NCBI GenBank assembly: GCA_034411135.1
Contig: DAOUMN010000079.1
Coordinates: 46,288-110,287 of the forward strand
Reading direction: 5' to 3'
DNA from: Bellilinea sp034411135
Lineage (GTDB): Bacteria; Chloroflexota; Anaerolineae; Anaerolineales; Anaerolineaceae
Length of the DNA stretch: 64,000 bases
Shown here: positions 25,019-34,165 of the stretch, piece by piece
Numbering within the stretch: position 1 is the first letter of the stretch
Layout: the number at the start of each line of letters is the position of its first letter
The notes under the pieces: model-generated
Seen by the model: the letters and a program-made list of their open reading frames with translations, nothing else
What the model was told of the DNA's origin: nothing
The model's database searches: none
Made by a program: the position numbers and the translations under genes

Positions 25019-26320
25019 ATGTTCAAAAATCCCAAAACCATCCCCATCGCCTTGAGTGTCATCATTGTCATCCTTGCCGGAACGATCGTGGCGCTGCTGG
25101 TGTTTATGAAAAACCAGCCCCTGCAGTCGCGCGGCGTGCCCAATCTGGTTGAAATTGCCGCCATGGAACCGGACAGCAGCCTATGGGGGTTGAACTTCCC
25201 CAACCAGTACAGTACCTTACAGCAGACCGAAAGCAACAACGCGCGCACGCCTTATGGCGGATCGGAACCGGTGCAAAAGCTGGATATCGACCCGCGCCTG
25301 CGCACTCTGTTTGCCGGAATGCCGTTCAGCAAGGATTACAAGGAAGACCGCGGGCACATGTGGTCGCTGATCGATGTGCGCGAGACCGAACGGATCAACG
25401 AGAAATCGCCGGGCACATGCTATTCGTGCAAGACGGCAAACGCGCCAATGCTGTGGGCAGAGATGGGCGCGGCGGAATTTGCCCGCACCCCCTTCTCCGA
25501 ATTGGGCAAGCAGATTGACCAGCCGGTCGGCTGCGCTAACTGTCACGAAGCCGGCAGCATGCGCCTGATCGTCACCAACCCGGCGCTGGAAGCCGCGCTC
25601 CAGGCGCAAGGCAAGGACTGGCGCACCTTCACTCGCCAGGAAATGCGCTCGGTAGTGTGTGCTAACTGCCACGTAGAATATTACTTTGCCGGTGAAGGCA
25701 AGCTGCTGGTCTATCCGTGGGCAAAAGGCACCAGCATCGAAAAGATCGAGGAATTCTACAACGAGATCGCCTTTTCGGACTGGAAACACGCCGAGAGCGG
25801 CGCAAGCATGATCAAAATGCAGCACCCCGAATACGAACTGTATGCGGCGGGCAGCACCCACTTCAACGCTGGCGTGTCCTGCGCCGACTGCCACATGCCC
25901 TACACCCGCGATGGAGCGGTCAAGTTATCCACGCACAACGTTCACAGCCCGCTGTTCTCCCCGGCAGCATCCTGCGGCACCTGCCACACCAACGTGGATT
26001 ACGTCGTCGGGCGGGTGACCGCCATCCAGAATCAGGTTTGGGTGACGATGTCGGCAACCGAAGACGCACTGGTGGACGCCATTGCGGCAATCAAGACAGC
26101 CGCGGAGACTCCCGGCGCTGATGCGGCGCTGATCGAGGAAGCCCGCGGGCTGCACCGCGCGGCGCAATTGCGCTGGGACTTCATCGCCGCTGAGAATAGC
26201 ATGGGCTTTCACAACCCCGAAGAATCGCTGCGCATCCTGGCTGCCGCGACCGACATGGCACGCCAGGCACAATTGAAAGCTGTCCAGGCGGTAGCAGCAC
26301 CTGCCAGCGCCAGCCGTTGA
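25019..26320 (+). CDS. nrfA: Ammonia-forming cytochrome c nitrite reductase NrfA
   Basis: This 433-residue pentahaem enzyme reduces nitrite to ammonium with six electrons. Haem sites in order are CYSCK (about 138, the catalytic haem with lysine as axial ligand), CANCH (about 175), CANCH (about 218), CADCH (about 285) and CGTCH (about 319). The N-terminus (IALSVIIVILAGTIVALLVF) is an uncleaved anchor or signal. Catalytic Tyr/His-type residues lie around VEYYFAGEGK and GSTHFNAGVSCADCH. It pairs with NrfH for respiratory nitrite ammonification. Expression is probably turned on under low oxygen or nitrogen oxides through the upstream FNR-type site. A good terminator follows. Confidence 0.95.
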   Translation: MFKNPKTIPIALSVIIVILAGTIVALLVFMKNQPLQSRGVPNLVEIAAMEPDSSLWGLNFPNQYSTLQQTESNNARTPYGGSEPVQKLDIDPRLRTLFAGMPFSKDYKEDRGHMWSLIDVRETERINEKSPGTCYSCKTANAPMLWAEMGAAEFARTPFSELGKQIDQPVGCANCHEAGSMRLIVTNPALEAALQAQGKDWRTFTRQEMRSVVCANCHVEYYFAGEGKLLVYPWAKGTSIEKIEEFYNEIAFSDWKHAESGASMIKMQHPEYELYAAGSTHFNAGVSCADCHMPYTRDGAVKLSTHNVHSPLFSPAASCGTCHTNVDYVVGRVTAIQNQVWVTMSATEDALVDAIAAIKTAAETPGADAALIEEARGLHRAAQLRWDFIAAENSMGFHNPEESLRILAAATDMARQAQLKAVQAVAAPASASR

Positions 26321-26349
26321 GCGAATCCAATCCAAAACCTTGCCTATCG

Positions 26350-26381
26350 CCGCCCGCCGCATTCCTATGGCGGGCGGTTTT
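26350..26381 (+). terminator. Rho-independent terminator of nrfHA
   Basis: CCGCCCGCC (26350-26358) pairs with GGCGGGCGG (26369-26377) across a 10-nt loop, directly followed by TTTTG and a further TTTG. Confidence 0.85.
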
Positions 26382-26451
26382 GTTTGTTTGCTTTTGGTTA
26401 CAAAATCGTTTGTCTACAAACCAAACAAAGGTTGGAATTTGATTTATATAA

Positions 26452-26480
26452 TTGACTTTCACATTGACATTGGTTATGAT
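26452..26480 (+). promoter_or_regulatory. Promoter of the Tad-pilin-like gene cluster
   Basis: TTGACT, 17 nt and TATGAT lie in a strikingly AT-rich stretch (26390-26528). A second overlapping pair (TTGACA 26464-26469 with TATACT 26484-26489, 14-nt spacer) is less well spaced. The start codon lies about 45 nt downstream. Confidence 0.6.
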
Positions 26481-26528
26481 AGTTATACTCTTACTGGAAA
26501 CATGTTTTTATGCTGGGGGAGTTAGTTT

Positions 26529-27149
26529 ATGCCGAATCCGTTCGGGGAACTTATCGAAACCCGCCCCCACCGCCGCTCAAATCAACGCGCGCGGGCTCAA
26601 TCGTTTCTCGAACTGGCGCTGGTGCTGCCGGTGCTGCTAATCATGCTGCTGGGGCTGGTGGAAGTTGCCATTTTCATCGGGCGCTACCTGGACGTACTCG
26701 ACCTGACCCGCGAGGTCGCCCGCCAGGCAGCCCGTGAAGAGCGCTTTCTCGACGAGAATGCCTTCTTCAACGATACCTTCTCCTACCTGGCGCCGCCGCC
26801 CAACGGGTTGAATTCCTACATCGACATTGACCCGGCAGTGGATGACGTGGTGATTTCCGTCTTCGACCTGCGCGGCAGCGGCGAATGGTTCATGCGCAAC
26901 CTGACCACCACCAACGAAAATTACAAAAAAGACTGTGACGGCAACACCGTGCGCGCTCAGCCACACTTTTCCCTCAGCAACGTGATCAGCGTCGGCTCAC
27001 CGCCTTCCAACGAAGGCATGATTGCCGTGGAAGTATTTTACTGCCACGAACTGGCGCTCAACTTGCCGATCTTTTCCTCGTTTATTCCCAATCCGGTGCA
27101 AATTCATGCCTTTACCATCTTCCCGTTCCCTGCCATCAAATACCGCTAG
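26529..27149 (+). CDS. TadE-like pilus assembly protein
   Basis: The 206-residue protein has a positively charged start, then the TadE signature RAQSFLELALVLPVLLIMLLG (split, about 22-42) and LVEVAIFIGRYLDVLDLTREVARQAARE. A single membrane helix is followed by an extracytoplasmic domain of about 130 residues with two cysteines (KKDCDG and YCHELAL) that could form a disulfide. GGGGAG is 8 nt before the ATG. TadE-type pseudopilins sit beside Flp/Tad secretion machines, but no tadA, tadB, tadC or prepilin peptidase gene is in the window. Two related surface genes follow in the same direction. Confidence 0.8.
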   Translation: MPNPFGELIETRPHRRSNQRARAQSFLELALVLPVLLIMLLGLVEVAIFIGRYLDVLDLTREVARQAAREERFLDENAFFNDTFSYLAPPPNGLNSYIDIDPAVDDVVISVFDLRGSGEWFMRNLTTTNENYKKDCDGNTVRAQPHFSLSNVISVGSPPSNEGMIAVEVFYCHELALNLPIFSSFIPNPVQIHAFTIFPFPAIKYR

Positions 27150-28986
27150 CACGCGGCGCGCCGAAAACCGCCTGCCGCGTGGGCAGGTACTGGTCATCTT
27201 CGGTGTGGCGCTGTTGGCGCTGCTGGTGTTCATCGGTCTGGCAATCGACGCCGGAGCGCTGTACGTCACCTACAACCAGCTCAAGCGCGCCGTTGACGGG
27301 GCAGCTGTGGCGGCTGCCAACCAGTACAAACTCGGCGAGACCAACATCACCGAATTCGAGACCGCTGCCAGCGAGGTACTCCAGCTCAACAACCTGGTCA
27401 TGTCTCAAGTCAACCTGCAGGTCGCCATCTGCGATGCGGACGGCGACTACATCGTCGACAGCGGGCTGCCACCCGTGCTGGATGCGCGCTGCCGCGAGAC
27501 GCCCGGGTTCATGCGCAAACTGGTCTGGGTGGAAGCCACCCAGCAGGCACCGTTGTATTTTCTTGGACTGCTCGGTTTTGGTCCAGTTCCCCTGACCACC
27601 AACACCATGACCGAAGCCGCCGCGGTGGATATCGTCCTGGTGCTGGACGTGTCCGAGTCGATGGCAAGCGCAACCAGCGGGTACATTCCCGACGATTACG
27701 ACCCGGATACCACCTGCAACCCGAACACGCGCAGCCCCGGCGGTTCGCCGCCATCTGGCGCCTGCCTGCCGATGTGGTACCTGAAGAACGCCAGCCAGGC
27801 GCTGGTCAACACCATTTACGAAGGCTACGACCGCATCGCGATCATCACCTACGATTCGCGCGCGGAATTGAAACTGGATTTCACCAGTTTTCGCGCCACC
27901 GCCAACTCCGCCATCTGGAGTTCGATCAACGTTCACGACGACCCCCCCTACGCCCGACTGTGGCAGCCGTGGGGACCGGCGCGTGACCCCGGTGATTACG
28001 CCTTCAACCCGGTCAACCCGGAAGACCGTGATGGCGACGGGCGCGATACCGACGATGACCTTGCCCTGTACGGGGTGGACTGCCCCTGGACGACCAACCC
28101 CGCCGCCCTGGTGGACCGCTGGTGGGGCGTGGACGAAGGCGCGCCCGACCCGTTCGGCTGGGGCGGGGTACCGTGCGATCACGATGCCTACCTGGACGCT
28201 TATGATTGGAACTCGGACGACATCTTCACCATGGACGATCACAACGCCTCACTGGCATACCTTGCCAAGTACCCGGCGTTTGTGGATTTGAAAGGGCACA
28301 CTATCCGCCCCTCCCTTTCGCCGCTTTCCACCTGCATTGGCTGCGGGTTGCGCCTGGCGAGCGAGCTGCTTGCCGAGCGCGGGCGGCGCGACTCGATCTG
28401 GGTGGTGGTGTTATTCACCGATGGGGTAGCCAACCTGAGCGATACGCCGGTCAACGCCTACACCGGCGATGGCGACACTCCCTTCACCGGCGGGCTGGTG
28501 CCCGTCAACATGACGACCGGCTTTTGCAACGGTCACTTTGCCGACCGCGACGCCGATTCGTGGTGGCAGAAACTGTGTATCGACCGCGACTTCACCCCGC
28601 GTTACTGCGTGGACACCAGCGCGGCGGAGTGCCCCCCCGGCAGCATCCACGTTGTGCCTGCCCGGCGCGCCTACACTTACTCGGTGTTGGACTACGCCCG
28701 TGACCGGATCGACGATATAGCGCTGACCTCCTCCGCCAACCCCAGCGAACCACTGGGCACCGATGTGGCCGTCTATTCGGTTGGTTTTGGCGCGGTGGGA
28801 CTGGGTGAGCCGCTGTTGCGCTACATCGCGGCGGTCGGGGATGACGGTGACCGGCGTACCAATCCCTGTCAAACCGTGCCAAGTTTAACCTCTTGCGGCA
28901 ACTACTTTTACACCAACGACCCCACTCAGTTGCAAAGCATTTTCGCAGACATTGCCAGCCGCATCTACACCCGCATCAATCAGTAA
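27106..28986 (+). CDS. TadG-like pilus protein with von Willebrand A domain
   Basis: The 626-residue protein is read from the ATG at 27106, which overlaps the TadE gene by 44 nt. An alternative upstream in-frame start would add residues with no family match, and no clear ribosome-binding site supports either choice. After about 25 residues comes the TadG-like helix RGQVLVIFGVALLALLVFIG and AVDGAAVAAANQYK. From about residue 165, DIVLVLDVSESMAS is a VWA MIDAS motif (D-x-S-x-S). A large Asp/Gly-rich insertion (about 195-380; repeated DRDGDGRDTDDD-like acidic stretch) may bind calcium. The VWA fold ends with AVYSVGFGAVGLGEP. It is probably a surface adhesin exported with the Tad system. Confidence 0.75.
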   Translation: MPLPSSRSLPSNTASTRRAENRLPRGQVLVIFGVALLALLVFIGLAIDAGALYVTYNQLKRAVDGAAVAAANQYKLGETNITEFETAASEVLQLNNLVMSQVNLQVAICDADGDYIVDSGLPPVLDARCRETPGFMRKLVWVEATQQAPLYFLGLLGFGPVPLTTNTMTEAAAVDIVLVLDVSESMASATSGYIPDDYDPDTTCNPNTRSPGGSPPSGACLPMWYLKNASQALVNTIYEGYDRIAIITYDSRAELKLDFTSFRATANSAIWSSINVHDDPPYARLWQPWGPARDPGDYAFNPVNPEDRDGDGRDTDDDLALYGVDCPWTTNPAALVDRWWGVDEGAPDPFGWGGVPCDHDAYLDAYDWNSDDIFTMDDHNASLAYLAKYPAFVDLKGHTIRPSLSPLSTCIGCGLRLASELLAERGRRDSIWVVVLFTDGVANLSDTPVNAYTGDGDTPFTGGLVPVNMTTGFCNGHFADRDADSWWQKLCIDRDFTPRYCVDTSAAECPPGSIHVVPARRAYTYSVLDYARDRIDDIALTSSANPSEPLGTDVAVYSVGFGAVGLGEPLLRYIAAVGDDGDRRTNPCQTVPSLTSCGNYFYTNDPTQLQSIFADIASRIYTRINQ

Positions 28987-29013
28987 TTGGGCTTGATTCA
29001 GGAAGGAATGCCC

Positions 29014-31092
29014 ATGCGACGCTTATCTACCTCCCAATTGACCCGCTGGCAACGCTTCCGCCAGCACCCGGCGCAAGGACTGGTCGAGTTCGCCCTGGCG
29101 GTACCGATCTTATTGATGTTGATTTTCGGGATCATCGAATTCGGGCGTTTTCTGCAAGCCTGGCTGGCGCTGCAGAACGGAGCGCGCTTTGGCGTGCGCT
29201 ACGCCGTCAGCGGCACGTTCAATCCGGATTACTGCGACGAAGCCGCTGCCGCGCTGGGCTTGACCGGTGTGCACTCCGGCAACTGCCAGGTACCCGCCAC
29301 CGTGCCCAATTGGGATGCGTTGAGCACTGCGCTCAAAGACTGGGCGCGCGTGCCGTCCATCCGTGATGCTGCCATCGCTGGCGCCACCGGCGTCGCCTGG
29401 GACCCGGCTCCTGGCGTCTCCGGCTCGTATCTCGATTATCTCAACTACGGCTGGAATCACGCCGATTTCGACACCGTCAACCGCGGCAACCCGGCGTTGA
29501 AGGGCTTTCTTAACGTCATGGTCTGCTCCAATCGCGAGGAATCGATCGGCACCAACCAGTCGGTGCGCTTCCAGCGCAATGACATAGACGCGCGGTATTT
29601 CACCCCCTTCGACCCGCTTAACCAGCAGGATTACCGCTACCCAATGTTCTGCGAGCAGGCTCGCGGCACCGGCTCCGGCTCTACTTTTTCCCAGACGACC
29701 ATCGATCACTACGTGGATGACGCCGGTGGACCCGGCGACCGGGTTTTCGTGCGCCTGACCTACCGCCATGAGCTGATCACCCCCCTTCTCAATTCCATCT
29801 GGCCCACAGCATTGATTCATGCCCAGCGCGAGGGCTACGTGGAAGCCTTCCGCAAAGCGCGCCCGGGCGGCGCGTTGGGGCTGGCGCCCACCCACACCGC
29901 CACCGCCACCGCCACCAGCACCTTCACCGTCACGCCGACCCACACCGCCACCGCCACACCCACCGAAACTGGCACGCCGACCAACACACCCACCATCACG
30001 CCGACCGCCTATCCGTGCAACGGCAGCGGTGTGCTGCGCGAAAAATGGGAGGGCATCTTTGGCACGTCGGTCAGCAACCTGACCAGCGACCCGCGCTTCC
30101 CCAGCAACCCGAATGAATTCGAAATTATGCCATCCTTTGATGGTCCTCAAAATACCGGCAACAATTACGGCGCGCGTTACCGCGCCGAAGTATGCGCGCC
30201 GCAAACCGGTTTTTACCGCTTCTACATCGCCAGCGATGACAACAGCATCCTGTACTTCAACGGCTCGCAGATCGCCTCGGTGCCCGGTTGGACCTACCAC
30301 AGCCAGTGGAATGTGTACGGCAGCCAGCGCTCCGCGCCGGTCTTCCTGATTGCTGGTCAGTGGAACGACCTGGAAGCGCTGCACAAGGAAGGCAGCGGTC
30401 TGGATAATCTTTCGGTTGGCTGGGCAGGTCCAGGTATTACCGTTGACTCAGAAGACCCACCCATGATCATCGACGGCTTTTTCCTGCGCCCGTTGTCCCC
30501 GCAGCCGACCTGGACGCCGACCACTACAACCACGGTCACCCCAACCCGCACCATCACCGCTACCCCCACCCACACCATGACGCGCACCATCACCAATACC
30601 CCGACTATCACCGATACACCGACCATCACCGCTACCCCCACCCTTACACGCACACCGACAGCAACGCGCACCTTTACCAATACCCCCACCATCACCCCAA
30701 CACGCACCATCACGCTGACCTTCACCGTAACCCCAACGCCTACCGACACGCCCACCCGCACCATCACCCCGACGCGCACCATCACGCCCACGTTTACCAA
30801 CACGTTACCCCCCACAAACACGCCGACCATAACCAACACCTTCACCGTAACAGCAACGCGCACCAACACCGCCACGTCCACCGTCACGCCCACCCATACC
30901 GCCACCGTGCCATCGCTCACCCCGACCATCACGCGCACCTTCACCTACACCCCCACGTCCAGCCCAACGCTGACGCGCACCATCACGCCAACCGGAACCA
31001 TCACGCCGACGCGTACCATCACCCTGACCCGCACCGTCACGCGCACGCCCTGCCTGACGCCGGTTGAACTGGGCGGCTGCGGCAACCCCTAA
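29014..31092 (+). CDS. TadE-like N-terminus fused to PA14 domain and Thr/Pro repeats
   Basis: The ATG at 29014 is chosen because GGAAGG lies about 7 nt before it; the ATG at 29008 is too close. The 692-residue product starts with a TadE helix (QGLVEFALAVPILLMLIFGI, about 18-37). A globular region of about 230 residues with several cysteines follows, then a first Thr/Pro spacer (about 292-330). A PA14-type beta domain comes next (about 338-485; VLREKWEGIF, YRFYIASDDNSILYFNGSQI, WNDLEALHKEG). The last 190 residues are dense T-P-T-x-T repeats ending CLTPVELGGCGNP. PA14 domains bind carbohydrate. This looks like a minor pilin or anchored adhesin on a glycosylatable stalk. Confidence 0.75.
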   Translation: MRRLSTSQLTRWQRFRQHPAQGLVEFALAVPILLMLIFGIIEFGRFLQAWLALQNGARFGVRYAVSGTFNPDYCDEAAAALGLTGVHSGNCQVPATVPNWDALSTALKDWARVPSIRDAAIAGATGVAWDPAPGVSGSYLDYLNYGWNHADFDTVNRGNPALKGFLNVMVCSNREESIGTNQSVRFQRNDIDARYFTPFDPLNQQDYRYPMFCEQARGTGSGSTFSQTTIDHYVDDAGGPGDRVFVRLTYRHELITPLLNSIWPTALIHAQREGYVEAFRKARPGGALGLAPTHTATATATSTFTVTPTHTATATPTETGTPTNTPTITPTAYPCNGSGVLREKWEGIFGTSVSNLTSDPRFPSNPNEFEIMPSFDGPQNTGNNYGARYRAEVCAPQTGFYRFYIASDDNSILYFNGSQIASVPGWTYHSQWNVYGSQRSAPVFLIAGQWNDLEALHKEGSGLDNLSVGWAGPGITVDSEDPPMIIDGFFLRPLSPQPTWTPTTTTTVTPTRTITATPTHTMTRTITNTPTITDTPTITATPTLTRTPTATRTFTNTPTITPTRTITLTFTVTPTPTDTPTRTITPTRTITPTFTNTLPPTNTPTITNTFTVTATRTNTATSTVTPTHTATVPSLTPTITRTFTYTPTSSPTLTRTITPTGTITPTRTITLTRTVTRTPCLTPVELGGCGNP
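29887..30012 (+). repeat. First Thr/Pro coding repeat tract
   Basis: Codons ACC/ACG/CCC/CCG repeat with a 6-12 nt period (CACCGCCACC-type units) within the TadE-PA14 gene. It encodes a short extended linker before the PA14 domain. Confidence 0.7.
30508..31050 (+). repeat. Long Thr/Pro coding repeat tract
   Basis: About 540 bases of degenerate repeats encode T-x-T-x-T-P-T units (for example TPTRTITPT). The DNA is diverged at third positions, so the protein pattern is conserved more than the bases. It probably forms an extended, possibly O-glycosylated stalk. Repeat-number change by slippage or recombination is plausible. Confidence 0.8.
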
Positions 31093-31129
31093 AACATCTC
31101 TGCCGTTAAGCGGCAGCTGAACGGTCCGG

Positions 31130-31157
31130 GCAGCCTTCTGCTAACGCGGAAGGCTGC
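31130..31157 (+). terminator. Hairpin after the Tad-like cluster
   Basis: GCAGCCTTC (31130-31138) pairs with GAAGGCTGC (31149-31157) across a 10-nt loop. No T-run follows, so it may be a weak terminator or 3'-end stabiliser. Confidence 0.5.
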
Positions 31158-31259
31158 GCCGTCTTAACCCCGCTGCGGTTGATTCGAGGGCTGCACCGCC
31201 CAGACGGACAAGTTTGTGATAGGATTAAGCATCCATCCCATATACACTGGAAGCCGATC

Positions 31260-31580
31260 ATGTCCGAAACCCTGGATGCCCAAACCTTTGCCCATCTGGT
31301 TGAGCTGGCTGCCCTGGAACTCGACCCGCAGCAAGCCGAATACCTGCGCCGCGAGCTCAACGCCCAGTTGAGCGCCATTCACGAACTGGAAGCCATCCCG
31401 CTGGACGACGAACTGCCGATCACCTCGCATGGCGTGCCGTACACTGCCCAAATCAGCTCCACGCCGCGGGCGGACGAATGGCAGCCGTACCCCCAGCCGC
31501 AGGAAATCATTGCCCAGGCGCCGCACAGCCGCGAAGGCTACGTGGTCGTTCCCGACATCCCCCACACCACACTGGAATAA
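31260..31580 (+). CDS. gatC: Asp/Glu-tRNA amidotransferase subunit C
   Basis: The 106-residue GatC wraps around GatA and joins it to GatB. The ATG at 31260 is used because the family begins here (SETLDAQTFAHLVELAALEL); the longer frame upstream has no match. The pattern L-x-x-L-A-x-L-x-L-x-x-x-Q-A, then RRELNAQLSAIHELEAIPLD, is standard. The C-terminal tail, which normally lies in the interface (STPRADEWQPYPQP), matches the family D-x-V-x-x-S segment in position. gatA starts 6 nt after its stop. Confidence 0.88.
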   Translation: MSETLDAQTFAHLVELAALELDPQQAEYLRRELNAQLSAIHELEAIPLDDELPITSHGVPYTAQISSTPRADEWQPYPQPQEIIAQAPHSREGYVVVPDIPHTTLE

Positions 31581-31585
31581 GCCCC

Positions 31586-33172
31586 ATGGAACTGTGCGAT
31601 CTGCCTGCCTATGAATTGAGCCTGCTGCTGCGCCAGAAACAGGTCTCCGCGCTGGAAATCACCCAGTCCTGCCTGCAGCGCATCGAAAAAGTGGATGGAC
31701 GTCCAGGTCGGTTGGACGCGGGCGAGCTGACTGCCGACGACGAAAAAACCGTTCACGCTTTCATCACCCTGACCGAAAAACGCGCCCTGGCGCAAGCAAA
31801 CGCCATCGACCGCAAGCTGGCGCAGGGTGAAGACCCCGGTGCGTTGGCGGGCATCCCCTTCACCGTCAAGGACATCTTCTGCGTGCGCGGCACGCCCTCA
31901 ACGGCTGCCTCGCGCATCCTGGCTAACTTTACCGCGCCGTACACCGCCACCCCGGTCGAGCGCATGGAAGCCGCCGGTGCGGTGTTGCTCGGTAAGGTAA
32001 ACCTGGACGAATTTACCTACGGTTCGTCAAACGAATCCTCGGCTTTCCAACCCAGCCCGCGCAATCCGTGGAACCCGGCACACGTGCCGGGCGGTTCATC
32101 GGGTGGCAGCGCGGCATCGGTCGCAGCGGGCGAAGCACCGCTTTCGCTCGGCACCGACACCGCCGGTTCGATCCGCCAACCCGCCGCCTTCTGTGGCGTG
32201 GTGGGGGTCAAGCCGACCTACGGGCGCGTCTCACGTTATGGGTTGATCGCTTTCGGCTCTTCGCTCGACTGTCCGGGTCCCCTGGCGCGCAACGTGGTGG
32301 ATGCCGCGCTGATGCTGAACACCATTGCCGGAGCCGACCCGCACGATTCAACCAGCGCCAATCTGCCGGTGCCGGACTACCTGGCAGCCCTGGAAGAAGG
32401 CGTGCGCGGGCTGCGCATTGGGCTTTCGCCCGATTATTTCAAGATCACCTTCCCCGACCCGGTCAGCGGCAGTTACGATCAGCAACAACTGCCGGCAGAG
32501 ATCGAGGCGCGCGTGCGCTATGCCGCGCAGTTGCTTGCCGACCAGGGTGCAGAAATCATCGAAGACGTACCCATGCCAAATACGCGCTACGGCATCCCGG
32601 CTTATTTCGTCATTAGCCGGGTCGAGGCTGCCTCTAACCTGCACCGCTACGATGGTGTCAAGTACGGCTACCGCACCTCACAGCCGGTCAGCGACCTGCG
32701 CGACCTGTATCGCAAGACGCGCAACGAGGGCTTTGGCTTGCAGCCCAAACTGCGCATCTTGATGGGTATGTACGTCAGCGCCGCCCAGTACTCCGCCCAG
32801 TACTACCGCCGCGCGCTGCGCGTGCGCACGCTCATCCGGCGAGATTTTGAGCAAGCGTTCGACCCGCACGGTAAATACCGCCTGCACGCCCTGCTGACCC
32901 CCACCACGCCCACCACCGCCTTTCGCATGGGTGCCGTGTATGGTGACTCGGTGCTGATGCAGTACGCCGACCAGCTGACCGTGCCCGCCAATCACGCCGG
33001 GGTACCGGGGATTTCGCTGCCGTTCGGCATCGATCAACACGGGCTGCCAATTGGGGTGCAGCTGCTGGGCGCCGATTTCAGCGAGTCGGTTCTGCTGCGG
33101 GCAGCGCGGGCGATCGAGCAAGCCAGCGAAAACGAACCGTGGCGCAAGATCAAGCCGGTGGTGTTAAGATGA
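31586..33172 (+). CDS. gatA: Asp/Glu-tRNA amidotransferase subunit A
   Basis: The 528-residue amidase subunit releases ammonia from glutamine and channels it to GatB, which amidates Glu-tRNA(Gln) or Asp-tRNA(Asn). The start at 31586 fits the family (MELCDLPAYELSLLLRQKQ). The catalytic triad is visible: lysine in IPFTVKDIF (about 95), cis-serine in PGGSSGGSAASVAAGE and the nucleophile serine in GTDTAGSIRQPA (about 194). The rest (VKPTYGRVSRYG, LLTPTTPTTAF) is typical. An insertion near residue 40 (DGRPGRLDAGELTADDEK) is unusual. In this genome the operon is interrupted right after gatA. Confidence 0.92.
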   Translation: MELCDLPAYELSLLLRQKQVSALEITQSCLQRIEKVDGRPGRLDAGELTADDEKTVHAFITLTEKRALAQANAIDRKLAQGEDPGALAGIPFTVKDIFCVRGTPSTAASRILANFTAPYTATPVERMEAAGAVLLGKVNLDEFTYGSSNESSAFQPSPRNPWNPAHVPGGSSGGSAASVAAGEAPLSLGTDTAGSIRQPAAFCGVVGVKPTYGRVSRYGLIAFGSSLDCPGPLARNVVDAALMLNTIAGADPHDSTSANLPVPDYLAALEEGVRGLRIGLSPDYFKITFPDPVSGSYDQQQLPAEIEARVRYAAQLLADQGAEIIEDVPMPNTRYGIPAYFVISRVEAASNLHRYDGVKYGYRTSQPVSDLRDLYRKTRNEGFGLQPKLRILMGMYVSAAQYSAQYYRRALRVRTLIRRDFEQAFDPHGKYRLHALLTPTTPTTAFRMGAVYGDSVLMQYADQLTVPANHAGVPGISLPFGIDQHGLPIGVQLLGADFSESVLLRAARAIEQASENEPWRKIKPVVLR

Positions 33173-33204
33173 TCCAGCAGTTGATTCATTAACCAATACA
33201 CTCA

Positions 33205-34164
33205 ATGGGAAAAATCCGCTTAACCGAAACTTTTGAACAAACAGCCGATTTCGTGCTCCACGCCGGTGATACGCTGGAATTACTGCGCGGGCTGCCCGCC
33301 GAATTGGTCTCCCTGGTGGTCACCTCGCCACCGTACAACCTTGGCAAGCCCTATGAAACTCGCCTGGATATGTCGGTATACCTGGAACAGCAACAAGCAG
33401 TCATCCGAGAATGCGTGCGGGTGCTCAAATCAAATGGCAGCATTTGTTGGCAGGTAGGCAATCACATCAAAAAAGATGGTGAAATCGTTCCACTGGATAT
33501 TTTGCTCTATCCGATCTTTTCCGCTCTTAACCTGAAACTGCGTAATCGAATTATCTGGCATTTTGGGCACGGGTTACATGCATCGCGGCGATTTTCGGGG
33601 CGCTACGAAGTGATCCTCTGGTTTACTAAAGGCAATGACTACACCTTCAACCTGGATGCGGTTCGGGTGCCGCAATTGTACCCGTCTAAGAAACACTTCA
33701 AAGGACCGAAAAAAGGGCAACTATCCGGTAATCCATTGGGCAAGAATCCATCAGATGTCTGGGAAATTCCCAATGTCAAAGCCAATCATGTCGAAAAAAC
33801 AATTCACCCGTGTCAGTTCCCGGTCGAATTGATCGAAAGATTGGTGCTTGCATTGACAGACCCCGGCGATTGGGTGCTCGATCCTTTCATGGGTGTCGGT
33901 TCGAGTGCAATTGCAGCCCTAAGGCACCACCGCCGCGCCATTGGAGCAGAGATCATCCCAGAATATGTCCAGATCGCCCGCCAACGCATTGAGATGGCAG
34001 AGGAAGGTAAGTTACGGGTGCGTCCGATGGAAAGACCCATATATGAACCCGACGGCAGAAATGGCTCTATCCCTCCCCGGTTTGTTGAAATTGGGAAACC
34101 CATCCAGGGCAGGTTACTGGAATCACCAGCCGAATATGATTCGACCACTGCGGGGGACGAATGA
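33205..34164 (+). CDS. Type II DNA methyltransferase, beta class, probably N4-cytosine
   Basis: The 319-residue enzyme has motif IV TSPPYNLG (about 44-51) before motif I DPFMGVGSS (about 229-237), the beta-class order. T/S-P-P-Y is typical of N4-cytosine enzymes, while D-P-P-Y is usual for N6-adenine. Motif VIII-like RNRIIWHFGHG and the segment KTIHPCQFPVELIERLV precede motif I. It ends 1 nt before a BglII-like endonuclease gene, so it is the protecting half of a restriction-modification pair. GC content is visibly lower than in the gat genes around it. No C-protein (controller) gene is present. Confidence 0.85.
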   Translation: MGKIRLTETFEQTADFVLHAGDTLELLRGLPAELVSLVVTSPPYNLGKPYETRLDMSVYLEQQQAVIRECVRVLKSNGSICWQVGNHIKKDGEIVPLDILLYPIFSALNLKLRNRIIWHFGHGLHASRRFSGRYEVILWFTKGNDYTFNLDAVRVPQLYPSKKHFKGPKKGQLSGNPLGKNPSDVWEIPNVKANHVEKTIHPCQFPVELIERLVLALTDPGDWVLDPFMGVGSSAIAALRHHRRAIGAEIIPEYVQIARQRIEMAEEGKLRVRPMERPIYEPDGRNGSIPPRFVEIGKPIQGRLLESPAEYDSTTAGDE

Positions 34165-34165
34165 G

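Noticed and set aside
29887..31050. Possible CRISPR-like or tandem DNA repeats
   Set aside because: Unit length varies and third positions drift; the pattern is a coding Thr/Pro repeat, and no cas genes or spacers are present.
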